Source: Roseivivax jejudonensis (lineage in GTDB: Bacteria; Pseudomonadota; Alphaproteobacteria; Rhodobacterales; Rhodobacteraceae). From it: DNA of 64,000 nucleotides. Under the pieces are notes generated by a model, which did not search any database, was not told the DNA's origin, and saw only the letters and a list, made by a program, of their open reading frames with translations. The stretch is taken from assembly GCF_900172265.1 (NCBI RefSeq), contig NZ_FWFK01000002.1, positions 434,001-498,000 of the forward strand, in the 5' to 3' direction. Shown piece after piece: positions 55,709 to 64,000 of the stretch; position 1 is the stretch's first letter; each line of letters begins with the position of its first letter. The position numbers were made by a program, and so were the translations under genes.

Positions 55709-57277
55709 TCAGAGCACGCCCTGGTTCATCTCGGAGGCGATGTGCTCCGCCTGACGGATCGCGAGTGCCACGATGGTCAGCGTCGGGTTTTCCGCCGCGC
55801 CGGTCGTGAACTGCGACCCGTCGGAGACGTAGAGGTTGGGCACGTCGTGCGCACGCCCGTTTCTGTTCACCACGCCGTCCTCGGGCCGCTCGGACATGCG
55901 GTTGGTGCCGAGGTTGTGCGTCGACGGATAGGGCGGTGTCGGCAGCGTCCGGGTCGCCCCCACCGCGTCGTAGATCGCGGCCCCCTGCTTGTAGGCGTGA
56001 TCGCGCATCGCAGTGTCGTTCGGATGGTCGCTGTAATGAACGTTCGCGACCTTGAGCCCGAACGCGTCCTCCGCGTCCGAGAGCGTGACGCGGTTGCTCT
56101 CCTGAGGCATGTCCTCGCCCACGATCCACATGCCGGCCATGTTCTCGTAGCTGTCGAGCGCCGTGGTGAACTCGCGGCCCCATGCGCCCGGATCAAGGAA
56201 CGCAGCCATGAACGGCAGGCCGAGCGAAAGGGTTTCGAGCTCGTATCCGCCGACGAACCCGCGCGAGGGATCGTGACGGGCTTCGTCCTGCACGATCCCG
56301 GCCATGGTCGTGCCGCGCCACATGCGGACCGGCTGCTCGAACGTCGCGTAGACCGATCCGGTCAGGTGCCGCATGTAGTTCCGTCCGACCATCCCCGAGC
56401 TATTGGCCAGTCCATCGGGGAACATCGAAGAATGCGAGTTGAGCAGAAGCCTCGGGCTTTCGAACGAGTTGCCGGCCACGCAGACGACGCGGGCGCGCTG
56501 CATTTGCAGATCGCCGGCCTCGTCGAAATACTCGACACCCGTCACCTTGCCGCTGTCGTCGTGGAGGATCCGCGCGACATGCGCCTTTTCTCGGACCTCG
56601 AGGTTGCCCGTCGCCTCGCCGGCGGGAATGTCGGTGTAGGCTGCCGACCACTTCGCGCCCCACTTGCAGCCCTGAAAGCAGAAGCCGGTCTGCTGACAGG
56701 CCATCCGGCCGTCACGCTCCTGGCTGTTGATCGCCATGCGGCCGGTGTGGACCTCCTTGTAGCCGAGTTTCTTGGCGCCGGCCTCGAAGACCTTGTAATT
56801 GTTGCAGCCAGGCAGACCGGGAATGTCGTTGGTCCGGGTCACCCCGAGCTTGTCCTCGGCCCGGGTGTAGTAGGGATCCATCTCCTCGGCGTCGATCGGC
56901 CAGTCGAGAAGGCTCGCCCCGTCGACCGCGCCATAATTGGTCAGGGCCTTCCATTCGTGCGGCTGGAACCGCAGCGACGCGCCGGCCCAGTGCGTTGTCG
57001 TGCCGCCGACCGCCTTCACGATCCACGCCGGCAGGTTCGAGAAGTCCTTGGCGACGCGCCAGTCGCCCGATGTGGTCCGCGTGTCGGTCCAGGCGAGCTG
57101 GCCGAAACTGTCCCACTCGTCGTTTACGTAATCCTCGGGCAGGTAGCGTCCGCCCGCTTCGAGCGCGACCACGCTCACGCCCTTCTGCGCAAGCTCGTTG
57201 GCAAGGACGCCACCGCCCGCGCCGGTGCCGATGATGACGACCACGTTGTCGTCGGACAGTTCAAAAGGTGCAGCCAT
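55709..57277 (-). CDS. GMC-family FAD-dependent oxidoreductase (gluconate/sugar dehydrogenase large-subunit-like)
   Basis: 522 residues. The FAD-binding Rossmann motif (VVIIGTGAGGGVLANELA, then VVALEAGG) opens the protein. GMC markers include VGGTTTHWAGASLRFQPHEW, CVAGNSFESPRLLLNS, and the C-terminal THNLGTNRMSERPEDGVV with His, plus GSQFTTGAAENPTLTIVALA. It resembles flavin subunits of membrane gluconate/fructose-type dehydrogenases. There is no signal peptide; the upstream gene encodes a Tat-exported small subunit, so export as a complex is likely. Substrate, probably a sugar or polyol, is not determined. Confidence 0.92.
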   Translation of the reverse strand: MAAPFELSDDNVVVIIGTGAGGGVLANELAQKGVSVVALEAGGRYLPEDYVNDEWDSFGQLAWTDTRTTSGDWRVAKDFSNLPAWIVKAVGGTTTHWAGASLRFQPHEWKALTNYGAVDGASLLDWPIDAEEMDPYYTRAEDKLGVTRTNDIPGLPGCNNYKVFEAGAKKLGYKEVHTGRMAINSQERDGRMACQQTGFCFQGCKWGAKWSAAYTDIPAGEATGNLEVREKAHVARILHDDSGKVTGVEYFDEAGDLQMQRARVVCVAGNSFESPRLLLNSHSSMFPDGLANSSGMVGRNYMRHLTGSVYATFEQPVRMWRGTTMAGIVQDEARHDPSRGFVGGYELETLSLGLPFMAAFLDPGAWGREFTTALDSYENMAGMWIVGEDMPQESNRVTLSDAEDAFGLKVANVHYSDHPNDTAMRDHAYKQGAAIYDAVGATRTLPTPPYPSTHNLGTNRMSERPEDGVVNRNGRAHDVPNLYVSDGSQFTTGAAENPTLTIVALAIRQAEHIASEMNQGVL

Positions 57278-57295
57278 TTCAGTGTCCTCCCCGCC

Positions 57296-57820
57296 TCAGA
57301 TCCACGTTATGTCGTCGAAGCCGCGATACATGTAGCCGCCCTTCGAATAGGACTCGCCCTCGTAGCCGAAGATCGGCCACACCTCTTTCTGGTTGTAGAG
57401 GCCGGTCACGAGTCCGCCGCGGATGCGCTGGAAGAAATCGGTATCCTCGATGCCGCGCAGGATTGCGACGCGGTCGGCCTCCCAGCCTGCGCCGAGGTAG
57501 CTGTCGAAGCCGGCGGCGCGCGACGCCTCGTCCAGCATGTCGATCCCGGCCTGCGCGAAATCGACTTCTTCGGGCACGTCGTAGCCCTTCACCGCCGCTG
57601 CGTAGTACTGGTCGCCGACCTTGTCGTGCGGGTAGATGTCGCGCGCCATCTGCACGAGCGTCGCGAAGCTCTCGGGCTTCATCGCGTCCATCTCGGTGGC
57701 CCAGGCGGCGTCGCGTCCCGCGACAAAGCCCGACCCGACGACGAGCCCTGCCCCGGCCGCGACACCGCGCGACAGAAGCTGGCGACGCGTCAGCGTCTTC
57801 AGAGACCGTGTCTCGATCAT
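57296..57820 (-). CDS. Gluconate 2-dehydrogenase subunit 3 family protein (Tat signal)
   Basis: 174 residues. A twin-arginine signal is evident (TLTRRQLLSRGVAAGAGLVVG). The mature part has the subunit-3 family pattern: ARDIYPHDKVGDQYYAAAVKGYD, GLVTGLYNQKEVWPIFGYEGES and SKGGYMYRGFDDITW. This small subunit normally chaperones and exports the GMC flavoprotein. It precedes the GMC gene by 18 bp in the same operon. Confidence 0.9.
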   Translation of the reverse strand: MIETRSLKTLTRRQLLSRGVAAGAGLVVGSGFVAGRDAAWATEMDAMKPESFATLVQMARDIYPHDKVGDQYYAAAVKGYDVPEEVDFAQAGIDMLDEASRAAGFDSYLGAGWEADRVAILRGIEDTDFFQRIRGGLVTGLYNQKEVWPIFGYEGESYSKGGYMYRGFDDITWI

Positions 57821-57895
57821 GTTGGGTTCTCCTCCCTTGGGTCATGTCCGGCGCGCGCGACTCCTCTTCCGCGCGGCGACCGGGACGTCCTCACG

Positions 57896-58291
57896 TCATT
57901 TGAAGCGCCCGCTGCGCTCCAGCACCTCGATCTGGTATCCGTCGGGGTCGGCCACGAAGAAGAAGCGTCCGACGAGCGTGCCGCCGGGGGCGAATTCCAC
58001 GAGCTTGCGAGGGGCGAGGCCTTCACGCTCGAAGCGTGCGTGTTCCGCGTCGAGATCCTCGACCGAAACGGCGAGGTGGCCGTAGCCGTCGCCGAGATCG
58101 TAGGGTTCGGTCCGGCCCTTGTTGACCGTGAACTCGACTTCGAAGTCCGACTCCGCATTCGACATGTAGACGAGCGTGAAGTCGTCGAAATCGAGCCGGT
58201 CCGCCACTTCGAGGCCGAAGGCCTGTCGGTAGAACGCGACCGATCGGTCCTCGTCGAGTACGCGGATCATGCTGTGTATGGCCTTCGCCAT
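57896..58291 (-). CDS. VOC-family protein (glyoxalase I / lactoylglutathione lyase-like)
   Basis: 131 residues with two beta-alpha-beta VOC halves. The motifs are IHSMIRVLDEDRSVAFYRQAFG (metal-binding His) and FEVEFTVNKGR..YDLGDGYGHLAVSVEDLD (Glu and His), with a last Glu in DPDGYQIEVLE. This matches glyoxalase I, which isomerises methylglyoxal-glutathione hemithioacetal. The start follows AGGAGG. It lies upstream of the subunit-3/GMC pair on the same strand. Confidence 0.88.
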   Translation of the reverse strand: MAKAIHSMIRVLDEDRSVAFYRQAFGLEVADRLDFDDFTLVYMSNAESDFEVEFTVNKGRTEPYDLGDGYGHLAVSVEDLDAEHARFEREGLAPRKLVEFAPGGTLVGRFFFVADPDGYQIEVLERSGRFK

Positions 58292-58388
58292 GCTTCCTCC
58301 TGTGTGATCTCAGGCACACAGGATGGGCGAGGCGGACGTGGTCAGGGGTAGTAGGCGAATACTACAGGACCGCGCCTTTGGTCGTAGA

Positions 58389-58679
58389 TCACTCGGCCGC
58401 GACAGCCGCGGCGGGTGCCGCCGACTGGCCGAGATGGATCAGGCAGGTCGTGCGCAGGAGAGACGAGAAATTCTCGGGCTCTCCGCGCAATTCAAGGACT
58501 TCGGCGTGAAGCGTCGACAGGAAGCAGGGCGTCGAGACACCCTCCCCCGCGGCGATCTCGTCCAGCGTATCCCAGAAGGCGTTCTCGAGCCGGATGCTCG
58601 TGCTCTGCCCGTTGAGGCGCAGCCGGCGCGTCGTCGACGCGTAGCGCGCAGGATCCTGTCCGGCGAAGACTTGGCACAT
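58389..58679 (-). CDS. Ribbon-helix-helix domain-containing protein
   Basis: 96 residues. The central segment (LNGQSTSIRLENAFWDTLDEIAAGEG, read as two short pieces about residues 22-47) has the strand-helix-helix pattern of the RHH_4 family (ribbon-helix-helix DNA-binding proteins). The C-terminal tail is Ala-rich. ATG 58679 is chosen over a longer in-frame start because upstream codons are not protein-like. Same strand as VOC-GMC genes, 97 bp upstream, so possibly a regulator of them. Confidence 0.75.
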   Translation of the reverse strand: MCQVFAGQDPARYASTTRRLRLNGQSTSIRLENAFWDTLDEIAAGEGVSTPCFLSTLHAEVLELRGEPENFSSLLRTTCLIHLGQSAAPAAAVAAE

Positions 58680-59115
58680 GATTGGTCCTCCCAAAACCTG
58701 CGTCGCGCGATTGCGCGTCGCCACAGGCCGTCTCAAAAACTCCCACGAGATTGGTCTCTGGTCAATTGCGGCGCCGCGCCGCCGCACCGCGCTCGGCGCG
58801 GCCTTCGGGTGTTCTTTGCGGTGACGGCGGAGGGGCTCGCGACCGTCACTGCCGGGCCGGGACATTGCTACGGCTGTCGGCCACGAAGCCTTTGAGGCGC
58901 GTCCGGCGGACGGGTCCGCAGCCCGAACACCTGCGCGAAGGCGGCCGGCCCACCGCCCGCGGACGAGAGCGGCACGGCGCAGCCCACGAGGGTGGCTGCT
59001 AGACCCCACAATCCGCTTGATCATCGGAATTGAACCGGTAGCGTCTGCGAACTGCGGGCCAGAGAACCGCGCCAGGGCGCCCGGGGTCGCAGCCGGCCAG
59101 AGGAGGACCGTCGAC
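58680..59115. other. Divergent intergenic region between RHH and cytochrome c genes
   Basis: About 435 bp with no convincing gene; the open frames in it are Arg/Ala-rich shadows. It should hold promoters for the leftward RHH-VOC-GMC genes and the rightward cytochrome gene. The RHH-proximal part (58730-58780) is the least GC-rich portion. Confidence 0.4.
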
Positions 59116-59433
59116 ATGACACGAACGTTGCTTGTTGCGCTGCTGGCGCTCGGTGCTGCGAGCCCGACCCTTGCGACCGAAGCCGACATCGCAGCCGGGG
59201 AGGAGATCTACCAGGGCGTCTGCCGGAACTGCCACGGCCCGAAGGCGCAGGGCGTCGCCAGCTACCCGCGGCTGTCGGACAAGGACGTGGATTACCTGAC
59301 CGAGCGTCTCGAGCGGTACCGCGAGGGAGAGAAGATCGGCCCCAACTCGATGCTCATGATACCGCATGCGCGCGAGTTGTCCGATGCCGATATCCTGAAT
59401 ATCGTCAGCTACATCACCACCGAGTTCGAGTGA
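59116..59433 (+). CDS. Monohaem c-type cytochrome
   Basis: 105 residues: signal peptide (MTRTLLVALLALGAASPTLA), haem motif CRNCH at about residue 36, and probable Met ligand in GPNSMLMIPHARELSDAD. The class-I small cytochrome ending IVSYITTEFE is a typical electron acceptor of periplasmic dehydrogenases. ATG follows AGGAGGACC. Neighbouring GMC and PQQ-type dehydrogenase genes suggest it accepts their electrons. Confidence 0.9.
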   Translation: MTRTLLVALLALGAASPTLATEADIAAGEEIYQGVCRNCHGPKAQGVASYPRLSDKDVDYLTERLERYREGEKIGPNSMLMIPHARELSDADILNIVSYITTEFE

Positions 59434-59439
59434 CCGACA

Positions 59440-59465
59440 GCCGGCGGCGCGCGGCGTCCGCCGGC
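59440..59465 (+). terminator. Hairpin after cytochrome c
   Basis: GCCGGCGG (59440-59447) pairs with CCGCCGGC (59458-59465), 8-bp stem and 10-base loop, six bases after the cytochrome stop. No T-run; weak terminator evidence. Confidence 0.4.
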
Positions 59466-59620
59466 ATGACTCCGGCGCGGACGACGTCCGACCTTTGACA
59501 CTTAAAACGGTTGCCGGGCGAAGACGCTCCTCCTACCGTCGATTGCATCGATCCACCGCAACCCTTCTATTCCGGGTGGTTGGCGAGCGGGTCGATCAAG
59601 CAAGCTCTTGGGAGGAGACA

Positions 59621-60913
59621 ATGCTTCATTCACCGAAAATCAGATTTGCCAAGCTGGTTCTGCCCGTCGTCGCAGGCGCTGCCCTGACGGCGACGTCGGC
59701 GCTCGCGCAGACCGGCATGAACACGACGAGCCTCGAGCACGAGGTCGTACTCGACGGTCTGGAGAACCCGTGGGACATGGCGTTCCTCGACGACGGGACG
59801 ATGTTTTTCACCGAGAAATGCAAGGGCCTGTCGGTCCGCATGCCCGACGGCACGGTGAACGCCCTGCTCGGCATGGAAGGCAGCGAGGGCTATCCCAGCA
59901 CCGAGGACGACCTGTTCTGCGAGGGTCAGGCCGGGATGCAGGGCGTCGCGATCGATCCGAGCTTTGGCGACAACCGGCGCATCTATGTCTACTCGACCTC
60001 GAACATGTCGGATCCCCATACGAACCGGCTGATGCGGCTCGTCGTGAACGAGGATTTCACCGAGGTGTCGGACCGGACCGACATCGTCGATGACGTGCCC
60101 TACAAGATGGAAGCCTCCGACCACCCGTTCGGCGGGCCCGGCGCGCATAACGGCGGCCGCGTGCGCTTCGGCCCGGATGGCGCGCTCTGGCTCACGACCG
60201 GTGACAACCACAACGAAGAGATCCCGCAAAGCCCGACGATGATGGGCTCCAAGGTGCTTCGCATGGACACCGACGGGAACGCGCATCCCGAAAACAGCCC
60301 GCCGGAGGATTTCGATCCCCGCACCTACACCTACGGGCACCGGAACGTGCAGGGCATCGCCTTTCATCCCGACACCGGCACGCCGATCACGGCAGAGCAC
60401 GGCCCGTGGCACTCCGACGAGATCACGGTGCTCGCCAACGGCGGTAATGCCGGCTGGGATCCGCGCGACAACATGGCCGGGCGCGGCGACTGCCCGGACG
60501 GCTATTGCGGGTACATGCCGAACCAGAACGAGGGCATGAACCGCTACGAGCGCGCGGCATTCATGCCTATGACCGATTTCGAGACCTATCCCGACGCGAT
60601 GCCGCCGGTCTGGACCAACAATGGATGGTCGCAGGGCACATCCTCGGCCGCGTTCCTCGAAGGCGAGGAATGGGGCGACTGGAACGGCGCCATGGTCGTG
60701 GGCATCATGGGCATCGGCTTCGGCGGCACGCCGATCGGTCAGCGGATCGACGTCATCGAGTTCAACGACGAGGGCACCGAGGTGGTCGACGTCACCGAGA
60801 TGACTCTGCCGATGGAGTCCGGCCGCTTCCGGTCCGTGGTGCTCGGGCCTGACGGCAGCCTCTACACCGCAGTCGACGAGGGCATGATCCACAAGCTCAC
60901 ACCGGGCAGCTGA
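59621..60913 (+). CDS. PQQ-dependent sugar dehydrogenase (soluble aldose dehydrogenase-like)
   Basis: 430 residues with an N-terminal signal region (KLVLPVVAGAALTATSALAQ). The six-bladed propeller family markers are LENPWDMAFLDDGTMFFTEK, GMQGVAIDPSF, GAHNGGRVRFGPDGALWLTTGDN, YGHRNVQGIAFHPDTG and AEHGPWHSDEI. It oxidises sugars in the periplasm with PQQ and passes electrons to a cytochrome or quinone. ATG 59621 has a GGAGGAG site; the upstream in-frame ATG at 59495 adds an Arg-rich non-signal stretch. The cytochrome gene is 187 bp upstream. Confidence 0.92.
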   Translation: MLHSPKIRFAKLVLPVVAGAALTATSALAQTGMNTTSLEHEVVLDGLENPWDMAFLDDGTMFFTEKCKGLSVRMPDGTVNALLGMEGSEGYPSTEDDLFCEGQAGMQGVAIDPSFGDNRRIYVYSTSNMSDPHTNRLMRLVVNEDFTEVSDRTDIVDDVPYKMEASDHPFGGPGAHNGGRVRFGPDGALWLTTGDNHNEEIPQSPTMMGSKVLRMDTDGNAHPENSPPEDFDPRTYTYGHRNVQGIAFHPDTGTPITAEHGPWHSDEITVLANGGNAGWDPRDNMAGRGDCPDGYCGYMPNQNEGMNRYERAAFMPMTDFETYPDAMPPVWTNNGWSQGTSSAAFLEGEEWGDWNGAMVVGIMGIGFGGTPIGQRIDVIEFNDEGTEVVDVTEMTLPMESGRFRSVVLGPDGSLYTAVDEGMIHKLTPGS

Positions 60914-60922
60914 GCCCGTTTC

Positions 60923-60952
60923 GATGCGCCGCCCGTTCCGGGGCGGCGCATC
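60923..60952. terminator. Bidirectional hairpin between PQQ dehydrogenase and SH3 genes
   Basis: A 12-bp perfect stem, GATGCGCCGCCC (60923-60934) with GGGCGGCGCATC (60941-60952), 6-base loop. It lies between convergent stops at 60913 and 60965, suited to end both transcripts; no T-run. Confidence 0.75.
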
Positions 60953-60964
60953 CCACCCGCGGGA

Positions 60965-61720
60965 TCAACGGCCCACGATCAAGCCGGCAGGCACTTCGAA
61001 CCGCTGATCGTCGACCCGAACATGGTAAACACCGCCGTCCAGGTGCCAGTCCGTGTCGGTTCCGACGCCGGACATGGTGGCATTGCCGCGCAGGAACAGG
61101 CCGTGCTGGAAGTGGAGGACACGGCGAAAGCCGTTCGCGAAATTCGCGATGAGTGTTGCGTCCCCGCCGGAACTTCGTGCGACCTCGGCCCGGCAGGTGC
61201 CCATCGTTTCGCCCACCTCCTGAGCGCAGGCGATGTCGTCTGCCGCATCGAAGTCGCCACGCCGGGCGCGCCGGGGGCTGTCATCGACTCCGACTGCGAC
61301 AACGCCGTCCGGCCCGGCGATCGGCGCGAGGTCGTCGGCCGGCACAAAGCCGCGTTGGCCACCGGTCAGGCGCGCAACCTCGCACCACATGCCGCTGGCC
61401 AAGCGACTGCACCCGAAATTGGCGAGGACAACCCCGCGCTCGACGACGCCCACGATCTTGTGCACCGGCCCTGCGTCAGCCCGGATCTCCGACGGGGCCT
61501 CCGTCGCGACGATCCAACGGCGCAGCCCGCCCTCCTCCGGAGCGGCGAAAGCGGATCGATCCGACGCATCGATCGGCGCGGGTGCGTCTTGGGCCATGGC
61601 GGCCGCGCCCCACCAGAGCCCGACCGCCGCCAATCCGGACCGCAGGATCGCACGCCGTTGGCGCGCGCCCAGCCGCGTCGACCTCGAAGGCTCATACCAA
61701 TTCGTTCGCGCACGACACAT
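60965..61720 (-). CDS. SH3 domain-containing periplasmic protein
   Basis: 251 residues from the ATG at 61720 (an ATG 21 codons upstream is also possible). A signal-like region is seen at about 27-44 (ILRSGLAAVGLWWGAAAM). A bacterial SH3-like domain follows (about 70-130: VVERGVVLANFGCSRLASGMWCEVARL, read in two pieces, then GQRGFVPADDLAP). The C-terminal part (DIACAQEVGETMGTCRAEVAR and DTDWHLDGGVYHVRVDDQRFEVP) has four Cys that could pair in the periplasm. Function unknown. Confidence 0.75.
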   Translation of the reverse strand: MCRARTNWYEPSRSTRLGARQRRAILRSGLAAVGLWWGAAAMAQDAPAPIDASDRSAFAAPEEGGLRRWIVATEAPSEIRADAGPVHKIVGVVERGVVLANFGCSRLASGMWCEVARLTGGQRGFVPADDLAPIAGPDGVVAVGVDDSPRRARRGDFDAADDIACAQEVGETMGTCRAEVARSSGGDATLIANFANGFRRVLHFQHGLFLRGNATMSGVGTDTDWHLDGGVYHVRVDDQRFEVPAGLIVGR

Positions 61721-61972
61721 GCGCGGCATGCTGCACGACGCGGCCAGAGCAGACAACGCAGACAAGTCCGGGTGTCGCGACACGACGCGGCGATCACGGA
61801 GGTCCGACGGTCGCCTTTCGTTGTCGCACGAGGCCCCAATGTCAGAGAGCCGAGGCCGAACAGCGTCAGAGTGTCCCGCACCCGTTCAGATTGTCTTTTC
61901 AGGGCAGGCCATGTCCGTTTAGGTTTTTGTCTGCATTCCTGAAAGCATATTGGCGAAAGCGGGTTTCAACGA

Positions 61973-64000
61973 ATGTCGGACGGCGTCGAGAGATGGCTGG
62001 CGGAGCGCGATCTCGCGGAATACGCGCCGGTGTTTGCCGAGAACAGGATCGATCTCGACATCCTGCCGCACCTCGCGCTCGAAGACCTAAAGGACATGGG
62101 CATCACTGCGGTCGGCGACCGTCGTCGCATCATGCGCGCGATCGAGGCGTTGCAAGGCGACGCGGACGCCACCCGCGAGCGGCCGGCCCCTGCGCCGGAG
62201 CCTGCGCCGCAGCCGATGGCCGCAAAGCGGCAGGTCACCGTCATGTTCGTCGATCTTTCGGGGTTCACCCGGATGACCAGCGGTCTCGACGTCGAGGAAA
62301 CTCACGCGGTCCTCAACCGGTTCTTTGCCGCGGCCGACAGCATCATCGAAAGATACGGCGGCACGATCGACAAGCATATCGGTGACGCCGTGATGGCGGT
62401 GTTCGGCCGCGAGGTTTCGAGCACCAACGATACCGAGAGGGCGGCGCGCGCCGCGCTCGATATCCATGCGACGATGCCGTCGCTCGATCCACCGATGCGA
62501 TGCCATATCGGGATCGCGTCCGGGCAAGTTATCGCGAGCGCCACGGGCAGCGACGTGCACACCGAAAGCACGGTCCTCGGGGATGGCGTCAACCTCGCCG
62601 CCCGGATCACGGATCAGGCGACGGCCGGTGAGACGCTTGTTTCCGACGACATCCACCTCGCCCTCGGCACGCAGTTCGGCGGGGAGGATCGCGGCGAGGT
62701 CGCGCTGGCCGGGATCCGGACGCCGCAGCGGCTCTGGTGCCTGACCGAGATCGCGTCTTACGGGACGGCGCCCAAGCACGCCTTCATCGGTCGCACGCGC
62801 GAGATGTCGCTGCTGCGCGCGGCCTGCGAACGCTGCCGTGAACACAACACCGGAGAGGTTCACGTCGTGTTGGGCGAGCCCGGCATCGGCAAGACCCACC
62901 TTGCCGAAGAGGTCGCGGCCGCGGCACACGACATGGGCTTTGCCGTTCACCGCGCCGCGGTGCTCGATTTCGGCGCCCTCGAAGGGCAATCCGCCCTCCA
63001 GAGCCTCGTGCGGAGCCTCCTCGGCGTTCAGCTGGCCGACGACGCCGGCACCGTCAGTGCGACCGCCGACCGGGCCGAGGCGTCCGGCTGGATCGCCGCT
63101 GCCAGCCGCGTGCACCTCAATGCCCTGCTCGAACTCGAGCAGGACGCCGGCATCGCCGAGGTCTATGCCAACATGGACAACGCCGCCCGGCAGCGCGGGC
63201 GCCGCGCGCTGATCGAGGAACTGATCCTTGCGCGCAGCGCCGCGGCGCCGCTCCTCATGCAGATCGAGGACATCCACTGGGCGACGCCGGAGATCCTGTC
63301 CGCGTTCGCGCATGTCGCGGCGTCGATCCGGGATCTGCCCTGCCTGCTCCTTATGACGAGCCGCATCGACGGCGATCCGCTCGACCTCGAGTGGCAGGCG
63401 CAGACCTTCGGCACCTACCTTGCCAAGATCGAGTTGTCGGGGCTGTCGGAAGAGCAATGCCGGCAACTGACGAAGTCGATCCTCGACGCCGGCGACGAAG
63501 ATGTGGGTCTCTTCATCGAACGCGCCGGCGGCAATCCCCTGTTTCTCGAACAGCTCTGGCGCAGCCGCGCTTCGATGGCGGACGACGAACTGCCGGGCAG
63601 CATCCAGGGTATCGTGCAATCGCGTCTCGACGCGATCGCCCCCGCGGCGCGCCGCACGATCCAGGCGGCCTCGGTCCTCGGGCAGCGGCTGTCGCCCGAG
63701 GCGCTGTCCCACCTTTTGGACCCAGAAGAGCCCGATCTGGTCGCGCTGACACGCTCCGGCCTCATGCGCGACAGAGGGTCGTATCTTGCCTTTGCGCACG
63801 CACTGATCCGCGACGGATCCTACAACAGCCTGTTTCGGACCGAGCGGAACGCGCTGCACGCGCGCGCGGCTGTATGGTTCGCCGATCACGACGCGACGCT
63901 GCGTGCCCAGCATCTGGACCGGGCGGGATCGCCCGAGGCGCCGGCGGCCTACCTCGATGCAGCCGCGAGCCTGATCCGCGCCTACCAGTTCGAAGCCGCG
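61973..64000 (+). CDS. SAM domain-adenylate/guanylate cyclase-AAA signalling protein, truncated at window end
   Basis: 676 codons are visible, and the frame stays open past the right edge. Residues 1-60 form a sterile-alpha-motif domain (VERWLAERDLAEYAPVF, LALEDLKDMGITAVGDRRRI). A class III nucleotide cyclase domain follows at about 84-260, with both metal-binding aspartates (MFVDLSGFTRMT and KHIGDAVMAVFG). An AAA/STAND ATPase region begins near 285 (IGRTREMSLLR), with Walker A GEPGIGKT near 301 and Walker B-like LLMQIEDIHW. The C-terminus probably holds TPR repeats outside the window. It would make cAMP or cGMP under control of protein partners; the input is unknown. Confidence 0.88.
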   Translation, partial: MSDGVERWLAERDLAEYAPVFAENRIDLDILPHLALEDLKDMGITAVGDRRRIMRAIEALQGDADATRERPAPAPEPAPQPMAAKRQVTVMFVDLSGFTRMTSGLDVEETHAVLNRFFAAADSIIERYGGTIDKHIGDAVMAVFGREVSSTNDTERAARAALDIHATMPSLDPPMRCHIGIASGQVIASATGSDVHTESTVLGDGVNLAARITDQATAGETLVSDDIHLALGTQFGGEDRGEVALAGIRTPQRLWCLTEIASYGTAPKHAFIGRTREMSLLRAACERCREHNTGEVHVVLGEPGIGKTHLAEEVAAAAHDMGFAVHRAAVLDFGALEGQSALQSLVRSLLGVQLADDAGTVSATADRAEASGWIAAASRVHLNALLELEQDAGIAEVYANMDNAARQRGRRALIEELILARSAAAPLLMQIEDIHWATPEILSAFAHVAASIRDLPCLLLMTSRIDGDPLDLEWQAQTFGTYLAKIELSGLSEEQCRQLTKSILDAGDEDVGLFIERAGGNPLFLEQLWRSRASMADDELPGSIQGIVQSRLDAIAPAARRTIQAASVLGQRLSPEALSHLLDPEEPDLVALTRSGLMRDRGSYLAFAHALIRDGSYNSLFRTERNALHARAAVWFADHDATLRAQHLDRAGSPEAPAAYLDAAASLIRAYQFEAA

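Noticed and set aside
58682-59002. Rightward 106-codon frame between RHH and cytochrome genes
   Set aside because: Arg-rich composition, no family resemblance, lies in a divergent promoter region.
61153-62385. Rightward 410-codon frame
   Set aside because: Arg/Pro-rich shadow covering the SH3 gene and the first part of the cyclase gene in another frame.
62087-63913. Leftward 608-codon frame at the right end
   Set aside because: It lies opposite the SAM-cyclase-AAA gene, which has intact motifs; the leftward translation is Arg/Ala/Asp-rich shadow sequence.

Overview
The window is about 64 kb of GC-rich DNA with acidic proteins, tightly packed operons and many ATGA/GTGA/TGATG overlaps between consecutive genes. 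Gene content (PcaQ-controlled protocatechuate pathway, Pot- and Pro-type importers, imelysin iron operon, a RirA-type iron box, PaoABC aldehyde oxidase, very large RTX proteins) suggests a marine or halotolerant alphaproteobacterium, probably Rhodobacterales. This taxonomic reading is inference. No rRNA, tRNA, IS element or CRISPR array was recognised.

Layout. 1-2.6 kb: end of a glycine betaine/proline importer operon (binding protein, permease, ATPase). 2.9-3.8 kb: alpha/beta hydrolase. 3.8-11.4 kb: guanidino/polyamine locus. A divergent promoter separates a five-subunit leftward operon (PotD, PotB, PotC, PotA, MBL-fold hydrolase, aldehyde dehydrogenase) from a rightward TetR regulator and agmatinase-family ureohydrolase. 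11.4-16.5 kb: leftward iron operon imelysin, di-haem oxidoreductase, second imelysin, DUF1513. 16.8-22.2 kb: 3-dehydroshikimate dehydratase, PcaQ, then PcaC-PcaH-PcaG and a beta-keto acid cleavage enzyme, a route from dehydroshikimate through protocatechuate. 22.5-26.9 kb: RND efflux adaptor and pump. 27-30.5 kb: aldo/keto reductase, LTA-synthase-like sulfatase and CDP-alcohol phosphatidyltransferase. 30.9-34.8 kb: periplasmic molybdenum aldehyde oxidase PaoABC-like operon closed by a strong terminator. 35.3-37 kb: AAC(3)-family acetyltransferase and an endonuclease/exonuclease/phosphatase protein. 37.1-41.3 kb: siderophore ABC importer with a divergent DUF2218 gene and a perfect TGA-N9-TCA iron operator between them.

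41.5-52.9 kb is the most unusual part: two leftward RTX proteins, of 435 and 3,194 residues, with related C-terminal tails. The giant one joins a sugar-dehydrogenase-like propeller, two malectin-like domains, a carbohydrate-binding-like domain, a duplicated unnamed module, cadherin/VCBS repeats and RTX repeats. No type I secretion genes are present in the window.

53.5-61.8 kb carries small redox genes (HxlR regulator, tautomerase, truncated haemoglobin, cupin), then a periplasmic oxidation locus (GMC flavoenzyme with Tat-exported small subunit, cytochrome c, PQQ-type sugar dehydrogenase) and an SH3 protein. The window ends inside a SAM-cyclase-AAA signalling protein that runs past position 64,000.

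All product names are from reading the translated sequence; no database search was possible.
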